IMG/VR virus record: IMGVR_UViG_3300017783_000143
Coordinates: 1 to 29,036 of that record
DNA: 29,036 nt
Reading direction: 5' to 3' (one strand)
Source: a virus
The notes under the pieces were generated by a model. The model made no database searches, was not told the DNA's origin, and was given only the letters and a program-made list of their open reading frames with translations. Made by a program: the position numbers and the translations under genes. Positions 13,058-21,292 of the stretch are shown here, piece by piece (within the stretch, counting starts at the first letter, position 1; each line of letters opens with the position of its first letter).

Positions 13058-13317
13058 GCCAAGTTGATAATCTAATAGATCCCAGATTACACAACTTAGT
13101 TTTACTAGTTGACACAATGGCTGAAAAGTATCATTGTTTACCCAGTGAAATATTAGAAAAGGGATCTACGCTGGACATACAGATACATGTTCATAGCATG
13201 ACCCATCAAGATAGGATGAGGAAGAAGGCTAACGGTGAGGACTTAACCGAAACATACAGTCAAGATGAATTGATTGAAATGCGTAACAGAGGATTGGCTA
13301 ATGCCAAGAAGGATTAG
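12758..13317 (+). CDS. Tail assembly chaperone, -1 frameshift product (lambda GT-like, 186 aa)
   Basis: Zero-frame codons CTG GGA AAG TAA contain G GGA AAG at 13048-13054. A -1 slip moves into the frame open from 13042 to TAG 13315-13317, adding 87 residues: VSQVDNLIDPRLHNLVLLVD followed by TMAEKYHCLPSEILEKGSTL and YSQDELIEMRNRG. The added part matches the T-type extension (AEKYHxLPSE) that binds major tail protein subunits in lambda-like phages. An internal ATG at 13117 exists but is probably not a genuine start because the frame is coding upstream of it. Fusion length is typical of GT proteins. Confidence 0.85.
13048..13054 (+). other. Programmed -1 frameshift site G GGA AAG
   Basis: The heptamer is in the correct phase of the upstream frame, immediately precedes the zero-frame TAA, and sits inside the overlap of the two frames (13042-13057). 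The identical heptamer is the established slippery site in phage lambda G/T. Confidence 0.85.
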
Positions 13318-13708
13318 AAAAACAGAAAACGGTGTTAGACTTGACGATAGAAAGTTTAAGAAAAACATCAAAAGACTAAAACGTTATGTTACTAGACGTA
13401 GTGGTTTGCCTGGTGAAGCATTTAAAGAATGGAAAAGAGTTACACCACGTGGCGAAACAGGTAAAGCCAAAAGAAGTAACAAACTGAGAAGAAAGTCTAA
13501 AGGATATGCTATTATCGGTGACTATGATTACAGTGGTGTTATTGATAGAGGAGAATATCCTAATCCACCAAAGCAAGGCACAGGCAAAACTAAAGGTGGA
13601 TATAGTAGAAAGAATTTAGTAAAGGCAAGACCAAATAAAGGGTTAGTGGAGCCTACGTTACAATACACAATTAAAAGATTTAAAAGATTTATTAGGAGAT
13701 TACGATAA
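13301..13708 (+). CDS. Basic tail-module protein (about 135 aa), possibly HK97 gp10-like
   Basis: The better start is ATG 13301 (MPRRIRKTENGVRLDD) because AGAGGA lies seven bases upstream; an upstream ATG at 13274 would add nine residues. It overlaps the end of the chaperone fusion. The protein is very basic (KFKKNIKRLKRYVTRRSG, KRSNKLRRKSKGYA) with a central YSGVIDRGEYPNPPKQGTGK and a C-terminal VEPTLQYTIKRFKRFIRRL. The order of a Y-x-G/D-x-x-x-x-x-G segment and then a final V-E-P-T helix resembles HK97 gp10-like tail completion proteins. The assignment is tentative. It ends in a TAATG overlap with the tape measure gene. Confidence 0.6.
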   Translation: MPRRIRKTENGVRLDDRKFKKNIKRLKRYVTRRSGLPGEAFKEWKRVTPRGETGKAKRSNKLRRKSKGYAIIGDYDYSGVIDRGEYPNPPKQGTGKTKGGYSRKNLVKARPNKGLVEPTLQYTIKRFKRFIRRLR

Positions 13709-15615
13709 TGGCTATACCAGTTCAAGCCGCATTAACACTTAGCACAGGATTATTTACAGCAGGTATATCAACAGCCGGCACAGGACTTAGAGCATTTACT
13801 GGATTAGTAAAAGCCGCCACTATAGCAATAGCAGGTTTAGCCACAGGTTTAGCATTAGTAACTGCAAGGCAAATAGCATTTGTTGATAGGCTAGGTAAGA
13901 TATCGGATACGGTAGGTCTCACAACGGATCTAATCCAGAAGTTTGGCTTTGCGGCTGAAATTGCTGGTGTTAGTTTTGACCAAAGTAGTGTAGCACTTAG
14001 ACGTTTCTCACGTAGATTAGGTGAAGCCAAAAAAGGTGTTGGTGAATTACGTCCAGCATTACGTGAAATAGGATTAAAAGACGCAGAAATAAGGGCAATG
14101 AGTGCCGAAGAAGCCTTGTTTGCATTAGCAGATGGTATTGCTAACACAGAAGATGAATCCAAAAGACTAGCTCTTGCGTTTAAGGCGTTCGACAGTGAAG
14201 GTGCTGAGTTAGTTAATGCTTTAAGGAATGGTAGTGACGGCCTTAAAGAAATGTTCAAGGAGATGGAAAAACTTGGCATATTGTTATCTAGAGATAGCAT
14301 TAAGAAAGTAGAAGATTTACAAGACAGTTTGACCACATTGTCTACATCAGCATTTGGTGCCGCTAACGCATTGTTAGTAAGTTTAGCACCAGCATTAGAA
14401 CAAGTTGTTACTTCATTAACAAACACAATCACAGCAGAAGTAGAAGCACGTGGCGGATTCCAAGAGTTTGGACAATTCTTAAAAGAAGAATTCCTCGGAT
14501 TATTACAAAAAACTGTGGTAGGTATTGTTAACGTTTACAATTCATTTGCACAATTAATTAACGGTTTGCTTAGTGCCGCGGATGCTGTTGGTTTAATTAC
14601 TAATGATATAGGTAACCTCAAAAAGAATTTAGCTGAATTACAAGAAATTGAAGGACAAGGATTTCTTGAAAACTTCTTTGACTTAGATGCATGGAATATG
14701 ATTACCGGAAGGGCGGCTGATATCCTTGAAAAAGAGATGGGTAGTGCAACATTCCCACTAACAGAAAAAAATGTTAAACAAGCAATAGCAATCCTAACTG
14801 CTGAGATAAAAAAAGCAGAAGCAGAAGGCAAAACCAGTTTACAACTTCCTTTGATAGATCCGGAATCTATTACAGGTGCATTAACTTTCCTAGAAGATTT
14901 AAAAGGCAAATCAACTGAAGCCGCTGAAGCAATTGATGAAGTTTTTGTTACAGGAACACAAGGCACACTTCATTATCTAGATCAAGCACTTAACAAAGTA
15001 TTTGGTGAAGACAGAATAAATGAATTCTTCGGTAAAACAGAAAAGTATGCTGATAAGGCAATTCTTAATATTGCTGACTTTATAAAAATAACATTCGAAT
15101 TAATGGGTGAAGACATTAAAGCGTTTTTTGAAAGTATAGCAGAAGCAGTTAGAAACAGCGGATTAGGTGATGCAACAAGAACATTAGCAGAAGGATTTAT
15201 TAAAGCAGGACAGTTATTAGAAGATGCACTCACAGATGCAGTTTTAACTGGTAAAATGAGTTTCAGCAGTTTAGCAGACCATATTAAGAAAGTGTTAGCC
15301 AAAGCACTTATACAAAAGTTTATTACAGGACCTCTATTAGGACTTATACCAGGACTAGCAGACGGTGGACCAGCAACAGCAGGCAAGCCATATGTTGTAG
15401 GTGAAGAAGGACCAGAGCTATTTGTTCCTAGAGCAAGTGGCACAGTTATTCCAAATGACGAAATGGCAAGTGGCGGTGGCGGAATGGGAATGGGCACAAC
15501 TGTAAATTACAACATTAACGCAATTGACAGCAGAAGTTTTGAAGCCAGACTTGCAGAAAATCCAGAATACCTGTTTAACGTAACGCAAGTAGGTGCGAGG
15601 AGGCAACCAGCATAA
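13708..15615 (+). CDS. Tail length tape measure protein (635 aa)
   Basis: This protein sets tail length and is ejected into the host envelope. Hydrophobic helices occupy about residues 8-60 (TGLFTAGISTAGTGLRAFTG, AATIAIAGLATGLALV), followed by FVDRLGKISDTVGLTTDLIQ, a conserved tape-measure segment. The middle is long and helical (residues about 80-500) with possible membrane-active stretches. The C-terminus has GLADGGPATAGKPYVVGEEG and PELFVPRASGTVIPN, a hallmark of tape measure C-terminal regions. At about 1.5 angstrom per residue the tail would be near 95 nm (rule of thumb). It follows the chaperones, as in lambda. Confidence 0.92.
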   Translation: MAIPVQAALTLSTGLFTAGISTAGTGLRAFTGLVKAATIAIAGLATGLALVTARQIAFVDRLGKISDTVGLTTDLIQKFGFAAEIAGVSFDQSSVALRRFSRRLGEAKKGVGELRPALREIGLKDAEIRAMSAEEALFALADGIANTEDESKRLALAFKAFDSEGAELVNALRNGSDGLKEMFKEMEKLGILLSRDSIKKVEDLQDSLTTLSTSAFGAANALLVSLAPALEQVVTSLTNTITAEVEARGGFQEFGQFLKEEFLGLLQKTVVGIVNVYNSFAQLINGLLSAADAVGLITNDIGNLKKNLAELQEIEGQGFLENFFDLDAWNMITGRAADILEKEMGSATFPLTEKNVKQAIAILTAEIKKAEAEGKTSLQLPLIDPESITGALTFLEDLKGKSTEAAEAIDEVFVTGTQGTLHYLDQALNKVFGEDRINEFFGKTEKYADKAILNIADFIKITFELMGEDIKAFFESIAEAVRNSGLGDATRTLAEGFIKAGQLLEDALTDAVLTGKMSFSSLADHIKKVLAKALIQKFITGPLLGLIPGLADGGPATAGKPYVVGEEGPELFVPRASGTVIPNDEMASGGGGMGMGTTVNYNINAIDSRSFEARLAENPEYLFNVTQVGARRQPA

Positions 15616-16268
15616 TGAGTTTACAAACAATTATAGACAACGCAACATACATTGATATTAACAAAGGTAAAGTTGCCGCTCAATCAGTAAGTAGAAGTGG
15701 AGTAATCCTAACTGCCGAAAGAGCAACAAACGTGCCATACAGATTCAAAGTAGGCATGCATAGTGCATTACAATACAGCACTAACAGAGGATTATTAGAA
15801 GATATTGATGCATTGGATGTTACAGAAGAAACCACAATTGATATTGGTGACACAAACAGCGGATTAAGTTATGTTACAGCATATCAAGGTGGTGTTACTA
15901 GTGGCACAATGACATTAGTAAGTGTCTCAGGAAGCACTATAAACGTCAATGCAAGTGGTGTTAGTGGAAGTGGCACATTGTTCAAGAAAGGTGACTTTAT
16001 ACAGCCAGTGGGCAACACAGGCGCTTACAGATACCCTTATCAAGTAACGGCAGATGTTGCATACAGCACATCAAGTAGTGTAGCAGTTCCTGTTCACAGA
16101 CCAGTTATTAGCCAAGACGGTGTAACAATGACTAGCGGTAACATACTTACTGGTAAAAATGTTCACTTCAAAGTTAAATTAACAAAACGACCAGGATACA
16201 GAGTAGTCCCACATGATAGAATACAATTTCAAAGTGCATTTGAAATGGTCGAAATAATTACAACATAA
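15615..16268 (+). CDS. Distal tail / minor tail protein (217 aa)
   Basis: It starts at the TAATG overlap with the tape measure stop. Beta-rich, with IDNATYIDINKGKVAAQSVS, SRSGVILTAERATNVPYRFK, a Gly/Ser/Thr-rich middle (SGTMTLVSVSGSTINVNASG) and a C-terminal KLTKRPGYRVVPHDRIQFQS. Size and location right after the tape measure gene fit the distal tail protein that starts the tail tip complex (lambda gpM or Dit-like position). No enzymatic motif is visible. The family is inferred from gene order and beta composition. Confidence 0.65.
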   Translation: MSLQTIIDNATYIDINKGKVAAQSVSRSGVILTAERATNVPYRFKVGMHSALQYSTNRGLLEDIDALDVTEETTIDIGDTNSGLSYVTAYQGGVTSGTMTLVSVSGSTINVNASGVSGSGTLFKKGDFIQPVGNTGAYRYPYQVTADVAYSTSSSVAVPVHRPVISQDGVTMTSGNILTGKNVHFKVKLTKRPGYRVVPHDRIQFQSAFEMVEIITT

Positions 16269-16278
16269 GGAAAACAAC

Positions 16279-16965
16279 ATGGCAACAAGTATACCTCCAG
16301 TTACCGGCACAAACAATATAAAACATGCAATGTTAGTAGACCTTACGTTAGGTGCAACAACGTATTACATAAGTGGTGCATACAAGCCAATTACATATGA
16401 TGGAAACACTTACACAGAGTTAGGCAGTTTCTTAGGTGTTAGTGAAATACCAGAAGACATAAGAACAACAAACGGTGACATACAACTTAGTTTAAGTGGT
16501 ATACCAAGTGACCAAGACTATATGGGTTTGATATTAAGCACAGCAATTAAAGGTGGTGTAGTTAAAATACACAGAGCATTCTTTAATGATGATTATAGTG
16601 TAGATGCCGCTAATGTGTTTCAACGTTACAATGGCATTATAACTAATTACAGCATCAGTGAAGACTACAACTTCGTTGAAGGCAAGAATAGTAATAGTGT
16701 TGCAGTTAGTTGTGCAAGTGTAAACACTATTTTAGAAAACAAAGTAGCAGGACAAAGAACTAACTTGACAGATAGACAAAAATACTTTCCAACAGACTTA
16801 ACATTTAACAGAGTAGCAGACCTACACCAAGTATCATTTGACTTTGGTAAAGAATACACTTACGGTGGAGGCTATGGTGGAGGATATGGCGGTGGCTACG
16901 GCGGAGGCGGATTCGGAGGCGGCTTTGGTGGAGGCTTCGGCGGCATTGGCAACTTCATGAGATAA
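16279..16965 (+). CDS. Baseplate hub-like protein (228 aa) with Gly-rich C-terminus
   Basis: The N-terminal 190 residues (VDLTLGATTYYISGAYKPIT, LGVSEIPEDIRTTNGDIQLS, YMGLILSTAIKGGVVKIHRA, VFQRYNGIITNYSISED) have the order seen in DUF2163-like or lambda gpL-position hub proteins that link distal tail and tip. Residues about 195-225 are almost only Gly with Tyr or Phe (GGGYGGGYGGG then GGFGGGFGGG), encoded by a locally GC-rich stretch at 16863-16945. This tail may be a flexible linker. In related phages an NlpC/P60 peptidase often follows; here a GNAT gene follows instead. It has an AGGAAAAC ribosome binding site. Confidence 0.72.
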   Translation: MATSIPPVTGTNNIKHAMLVDLTLGATTYYISGAYKPITYDGNTYTELGSFLGVSEIPEDIRTTNGDIQLSLSGIPSDQDYMGLILSTAIKGGVVKIHRAFFNDDYSVDAANVFQRYNGIITNYSISEDYNFVEGKNSNSVAVSCASVNTILENKVAGQRTNLTDRQKYFPTDLTFNRVADLHQVSFDFGKEYTYGGGYGGGYGGGYGGGGFGGGFGGGFGGIGNFMR

Positions 16966-16977
16966 AGGTATATAGAT

Positions 16978-17433
16978 ATGATTAGACAAGCAACAATACA
17001 AGACTATGACAGCATAATGGCAATGATGATTAACTTTGCCAACAGTTCACCTTATAGTGCTTTACACAATCCAGAATACAATGATATGTATATTAGAAGA
17101 TTATTGGATAGTTTTGGAAAAGAAGGTTGCATACTGTTAGGTGAAAAGAACAACAAAGTAGTAAGCATGTTAATTGCACAAATACAAACAGATGCATGGT
17201 TACCAGAAATAAAAACAATGAAAGAAGTTGCGTGGTGGGTTGAACCAGAACACAGAATGTCATCATTGGGTTATAGATTACTAAAAGAATATGTGAACAT
17301 AGGTAAAACTCTAGTAAAAGAACAAATGATAGAAGGTTTTACACTCACAAACATGGAGATATCGCCAGACTTTGATTTAGAAAAACGAGGTTGGCGACCT
17401 ATAGAAACAAATTATATATATGAGGGTGTGTAG
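16978..17433 (+). CDS. GNAT-family N-acetyltransferase-like protein (151 aa)
   Basis: The protein starts MIRQATIQDYDSIMAMMINF and has the GNAT core strand-helix: KTMKEVAWWVEPEHRMSSLG then YRLLKEYVNIGK, corresponding to motif A that binds acetyl-CoA pyrophosphate (R-x-x-x-x-G-x/R pattern here R-M-S-S-L-G-Y-R, imperfect against the usual Q/R-x-x-G-x-G/A). The end DLEKRGWRPIETNYIYEG is a usual C-terminal GNAT strand. GNAT proteins move an acetyl group from acetyl-CoA to amines; in phage tail modules the substrate is unknown. It lies 12 nt after the hub gene and directly abuts the tail tip gene. It may modify virion or host proteins. Confidence 0.8.
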   Translation: MIRQATIQDYDSIMAMMINFANSSPYSALHNPEYNDMYIRRLLDSFGKEGCILLGEKNNKVVSMLIAQIQTDAWLPEIKTMKEVAWWVEPEHRMSSLGYRLLKEYVNIGKTLVKEQMIEGFTLTNMEISPDFDLEKRGWRPIETNYIYEGV

Positions 17434-20088
17434 ATGGCAGTATTTACAGCAATAGCAACAGCAATCGTAGGAGCAATCGGTGTTACCGGTATAGCGGCTA
17501 CTATTGCCACAAGTATTATTAGTGCTGGTTTAGCCTTAGGAACAGCAAAAGCATTAGGGGTAATGGAACCACCTAAACAACAGGAAACAAAAGATCCAGG
17601 TGTTAAGATACAGTTACCACCAAGCACAGACAACAGAGTTCCTGTGTTCTACGGACAAAGTTTTACTGGTGCAATCATTGTGGATGCAGAAATCAAAAAC
17701 CAAAACAACACCATGGTGTATTGTATGGTTATTGGTGAGAAAACAGATAGTGGCACAATCACTATCAATGACATTTACAGAGATGATACTAAATTAATCT
17801 TTAGTGGTGCAACAGTTACTGGAGCAACAGATCCAAATGCTACTACATCAAACAACATTAACGGTAAGATACGTTGTAGAGTGTATGCAGGCGGAACAGC
17901 GGCGACAGACCAAATCTTTCCTTTAGCGGCTAGTGGACAAGTAGCGGCTACCACATTAATGACCACAATCAATGCTTCAACAAGTTATGCAAATCTTGTA
18001 TATTCAGTTATTGAAATGGATTATGATGCTGAAAACGGATTACAAGGCTTAGGTGCTATTACATACGACATCAACAACAGTTTAAATGAGCCTTCAAACG
18101 TGCTTTTAGACTACTTACAAAACGATAGATATGGTGCTGGTATTAGTAGTAGTGATATTGATTTAACCTCGTTTAACGACCTCTACGACTATTCTACGGC
18201 CCAAGTTGACTACAGAACAGCAACAGGTAATGTTACAGCACAACACAATAGATGGCAAATTGATGGTATGTGTTCAACCTACCAACCAGTAAAAAGAAAC
18301 ATTAATGAATTATGTAGAAGTTGTGCGGCATACTTTGCTTACGATCCTAAACAAGGTAAGTTTAAAGTTGTGTCAAACAGAGCGGCTACTACCGCAGAAA
18401 AGAATGCGGCTTATATATTTAATGATGACAACATAGTAAGTTCAATTGATATTACGTCAACAGAATTATTCAGTTTATACAACAGTATTGATGCTGAATA
18501 TCCTAGTGTTGACAAAAAAGACCAAACACAAACTATTGTGGTAAGCACACCAAGTGGTGATAGAAACAACAACGAGCCAGACAATCCACTAGACACTAGA
18601 TTTAACTTAGTTAATGATAGAAGTAGAGTGGGTAACTTAGCAAACATTGACCTTAACCAAAGTAGAACAAGCACAGTTATAAACTTTACAGCAGACTATA
18701 GTGCTATTGTTAATGATGTAGGTGATGTTGTCAAAATTACAAGCAGTCAATACGGATATACAAACAAATTGTTTAGAGTTATGCGTGTTACAGAAGTAGA
18801 AACAGCAGATGCTATGTTGGGTGCTAAGTTTACTTGTATTGAATATGATGACAGTATATATGCTCATACTTCATACCAAAGTGATGGTGCAGTAGGAGTA
18901 AGTGGTATTCCAGCATGGTGGAATATATGGGGCAACGTAGATTACAGCAACATCTCAAACATTATTGCAGGTAACATTACTATTGTAGATGATCCTACAT
19001 CAAATACTGCAAACATAATCAATCCACCAGACGGTAATATTGTAGGAACATTGCCAACAGGCAATATAATAGGAGGTATAGGAGGTATAGGACTTGGGGG
19101 CAGTGGCATCGGTCTAATACCAAGTATTAATTTCCCTTTTACAATTCCAGACATTCCAGATATAAGTCATATTATAGCAAATTTAGATGTAACTGGGTCT
19201 AGTGTAGGCAGTAATGTTGCAAACACAATACCAACAACTAGTGTTCCAATTATGCCAAACGCACCAGGTAGAACAACATTTACACCAGGCGAAGTAGTAA
19301 ATATATCAATACCAACACCTGATGTTCCATTACAAGACAAATCATTTAGTGTAGGTCCTTTATTGCCAGACTTTATAGCAGACCTTAACCTTAGTGTAAT
19401 GGGTAGCGGTGGAAGAAGTAGTGCTATTGCAAATGTTCCAAATATCACACTAGCTCCGCAAGGTCGAATTAGCAGAGGAGATTTAGGTAGTGTTCAGGCT
19501 GGATTACAAGTAGAAGAAGATGGATTCAATGCCTCTATGGCAAATAGTGCTACAAGTAGTGTGCCACTAGGCATAGATGCCGCACTAGTAACACCAAATG
19601 TTACTATTGATTCTGGTGCTATTGACGAAGGTATATTCAGTGCTGTGAACAATATGGTGCCATATGGATCAACTTTATTAGATGGCAACGCCTCTATTTC
19701 TTATCAACCATTTAGAAGAATAAATTACAAAGCAGTAGATGTTGCACCAGATGGTAAAATGACTGCAAACGCCGCCTACGCCGCGGCTAACATACATCAA
19801 CTAGCAGTAGGAAGTGGCATCGTTGCAGGCGGTATAAGACAATTGAGCACATTTGATGATAACTTTAAATATGAAGTAAGCAGAGCTCAAGGCAACGTTG
19901 TAGCAACGGCAGGTGGTGCGCCACCAGCCAGTAATGTTTTGCAATACATTCCAGAATCAGTTATTGTAGGTAATTGGGCAAATACAAATTTAACAGACAG
20001 TGGCAGTGGTAGAAGGGTGGACGTAACTAATTCAGACAAACGTATTAGTAAATCAGACTTTTATTTAGACATAGGAGGTTTCTTCTAA
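17434..20088 (+). CDS. Tail tip / central fibre protein, lambda J-like (884 aa)
   Basis: The N-terminus has a hydrophobic segment (about residues 3-40: ATAIVGAIGVTGIAATIATS) that may reach the membrane during ejection. Residues about 45-480 are the tail tip core: KIQLPPSTDNRVPVFYGQSF, NEPSNVLLDYLQNDRYGAGI, CSTYQPVKRNINELCRSCAA and VGDVVKITSSQYGYTNKLFR, all typical of J-like or tip attachment proteins. The C-terminal 380 residues are Gly/Ile/Pro/Asn-rich (GNIIGGIGGIGLGGSGIGL, SVPIMPNAPGRTTFTPGE) and probably form extended, host-contacting structure. It closes the tail and likely takes part in host binding. It follows the GNAT gene with no gap and overlaps the next gene by TAATG. Confidence 0.85.
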   Translation: MAVFTAIATAIVGAIGVTGIAATIATSIISAGLALGTAKALGVMEPPKQQETKDPGVKIQLPPSTDNRVPVFYGQSFTGAIIVDAEIKNQNNTMVYCMVIGEKTDSGTITINDIYRDDTKLIFSGATVTGATDPNATTSNNINGKIRCRVYAGGTAATDQIFPLAASGQVAATTLMTTINASTSYANLVYSVIEMDYDAENGLQGLGAITYDINNSLNEPSNVLLDYLQNDRYGAGISSSDIDLTSFNDLYDYSTAQVDYRTATGNVTAQHNRWQIDGMCSTYQPVKRNINELCRSCAAYFAYDPKQGKFKVVSNRAATTAEKNAAYIFNDDNIVSSIDITSTELFSLYNSIDAEYPSVDKKDQTQTIVVSTPSGDRNNNEPDNPLDTRFNLVNDRSRVGNLANIDLNQSRTSTVINFTADYSAIVNDVGDVVKITSSQYGYTNKLFRVMRVTEVETADAMLGAKFTCIEYDDSIYAHTSYQSDGAVGVSGIPAWWNIWGNVDYSNISNIIAGNITIVDDPTSNTANIINPPDGNIVGTLPTGNIIGGIGGIGLGGSGIGLIPSINFPFTIPDIPDISHIIANLDVTGSSVGSNVANTIPTTSVPIMPNAPGRTTFTPGEVVNISIPTPDVPLQDKSFSVGPLLPDFIADLNLSVMGSGGRSSAIANVPNITLAPQGRISRGDLGSVQAGLQVEEDGFNASMANSATSSVPLGIDAALVTPNVTIDSGAIDEGIFSAVNNMVPYGSTLLDGNASISYQPFRRINYKAVDVAPDGKMTANAAYAAANIHQLAVGSGIVAGGIRQLSTFDDNFKYEVSRAQGNVVATAGGAPPASNVLQYIPESVIVGNWANTNLTDSGSGRRVDVTNSDKRISKSDFYLDIGGFF

Positions 20089-20507
20089 TGCAAGAATATA
20101 TATTTTATAATAATGTAGACGGCAAAATTTATTATGTTAGGTGGCTTAAGAATGATGCAAAAGCACAACAATTTATCGATGAAAATAAATCCTTTCCTAT
20201 GAGTTTTGCATTGTTAAGTGATGTTGACGGCAACTATGTAGGACATAAGATGCAAAAAGTAGATTTAACTGCAACGCCATTATGTCTAGCCAAATTAGCA
20301 CCACCACAACTAATTACAATTAATGCAGAAACAAAAGAACGTAGAAACAACCGTTTATTAGCAAGTGATTGGACACAAGGTGCAGACAGTCCGCTTACAG
20401 ATGCAAAGAAACTAGAGTGGCAAACATATAGACAAGCACTTAGAGATCTAGATTATGCTACTTTAAATGAAGGCCAAACAGTTACTTGGCCCACAGAACC
20501 AAATTAA
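20088..20507 (+). CDS. Tail fibre assembly chaperone-like protein (139 aa)
   Basis: The C-terminal half contains ETKERRNNRLLASDWTQGAD, SPLTDAKKLEWQTYRQALRD and WPTEPN. The R-R-N-x-L-L-x-S-D-W-T, W-x-x-Y-R-Q-A-L-R-D and W-P-x-x-P order is the signature of phage tail-fibre assembly chaperones (Phage_APC-like). These proteins help fold or trimerise fibres and may remain bound. The N-terminal part (MQEYIFYNNVDGKIYYVRWL) is a separate small domain. It starts at a TAATG overlap with the tail tip gene and precedes the fibre genes, as expected for a dedicated chaperone. Confidence 0.8.
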   Translation: MQEYIFYNNVDGKIYYVRWLKNDAKAQQFIDENKSFPMSFALLSDVDGNYVGHKMQKVDLTATPLCLAKLAPPQLITINAETKERRNNRLLASDWTQGADSPLTDAKKLEWQTYRQALRDLDYATLNEGQTVTWPTEPN

Positions 20508-20519
20508 GGATATACAGAT

Positions 20520-20690
20520 ATGGCTCACAGAAACAAATATATAATAGAAGCAATGATAATAGGATTGTATGGCGGAGAAAATAATGACGAATGGTGCGGT
20601 ATGCCAGGCAGAGTTATTGTTATAGACGATGAAGCAATAAACATCGACGAATATGCCGCAGAGTTTGGCTTTACACTACCAGATTCCTAA
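20520..20690 (+). CDS. Small hypothetical protein (56 aa)
   Basis: ATG 20520 comes after an AGGATATACAG ribosome binding site and TAA is at 20688-20690. It starts MAHRNKYIIEAMIIGLYGGE, has ENNDEWCGMPGRVIVIDDEA and an acidic end. No membrane segment or family is clear. It lies between the fibre chaperone and a GATAAATA motif, so it ends the tip gene cluster. Confidence 0.55.
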   Translation: MAHRNKYIIEAMIIGLYGGENNDEWCGMPGRVIVIDDEAINIDEYAAEFGFTLPDS

Positions 20691-20696
20691 GATTGC

Positions 20697-20704
20697 GATA
20701 AATA
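20697..20704 (+). promoter_or_regulatory. GATAAATA motif upstream of fibre genes
   Basis: GATAAATA is followed directly by CAAGCATAAC and lies 65 nt before the ATG at 20770, in the 79-nt gap (20691-20769), one of the longer gaps of the right operon. The following ACAAGCATAA string also occurs after the motif at 2653. It could supply extra late transcription of the fibre genes. Confidence 0.4.
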
Positions 20705-20769
20705 CAAGCATAACAAATTAAGTGCCTTTAAAGAATACTTTTCTGGCATAATCCAATAGGAGAATCAAC

Positions 20770-21291
20770 ATGTCGGGTAGACTACTTTCCATATCCCAAT
20801 ATCTCGGGGGGAGCTCTAATATTAAGATGTTAGAAATGCTTCCAGAACATCAAAGAACATTTACATATAACTACGATACAGATATCACTAATTATAATTT
20901 TAGTGCAAACTATTCAACACTAGTTGTAGATAGTTTAACATACAATGTAAACACAGGTGAACCAAACTTTGCTAGTTCAAATGTAATTGGATATCTAGGT
21001 TCAGCATCTACTACAATAGGTGCAGGCAACATTAATGTAACAAACGCCGCGGCAGGCACAGTTGATTTTACTATTCCAAAAAACAGATATACTGGTTTTA
21101 TATACCCAGACGCTAGAACTAATGTGGTTATGAGTGTTGTTGAATTTACATGGGAAAATACTAATCCTACAGTTAACACATTTGACAGTCATAGATGGGC
21201 AATTATTGAACGTTATACTGCAGATGTAACAGCAGGCGATCCAGCATCAGCAAACAATACGGTAACATTTAATAACATTGTAGGAGTTTAA
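20770..21291 (+). CDS. Probable fibre-associated structural protein (173 aa)
   Basis: The ribosome binding site is AGGAGAATCAAC. The protein is beta-rich with many Asn and Thr (MSGRLLSISQYLGGSSNIKM, TYNYDTDITNYNFSANYSTL, VVMSVVEFTWENTNPTVNTF). Composition matches virion proteins, and it ends one base before the long fibre gene ATG. It could be a fibre attachment or cap protein. No specific family is recognised. Confidence 0.65.
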   Translation: MSGRLLSISQYLGGSSNIKMLEMLPEHQRTFTYNYDTDITNYNFSANYSTLVVDSLTYNVNTGEPNFASSNVIGYLGSASTTIGAGNINVTNAAAGTVDFTIPKNRYTGFIYPDARTNVVMSVVEFTWENTNPTVNTFDSHRWAIIERYTADVTAGDPASANNTVTFNNIVGV

Positions 21292-21292
21292 C

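Noticed and set aside
13722-14432. Long minus-strand reading frames opposite the tape measure, tail tip and fibre genes
   Set aside because: They mirror strong plus-strand genes, have no ribosome binding sites and have biased Ser/Ala/Leu composition typical of antisense shadows.
16863-16945. GC-rich tandem DNA repeat as a foreign insertion
   Set aside because: It is explained by Gly codons in the hub protein's C-terminal tail and stays in frame.
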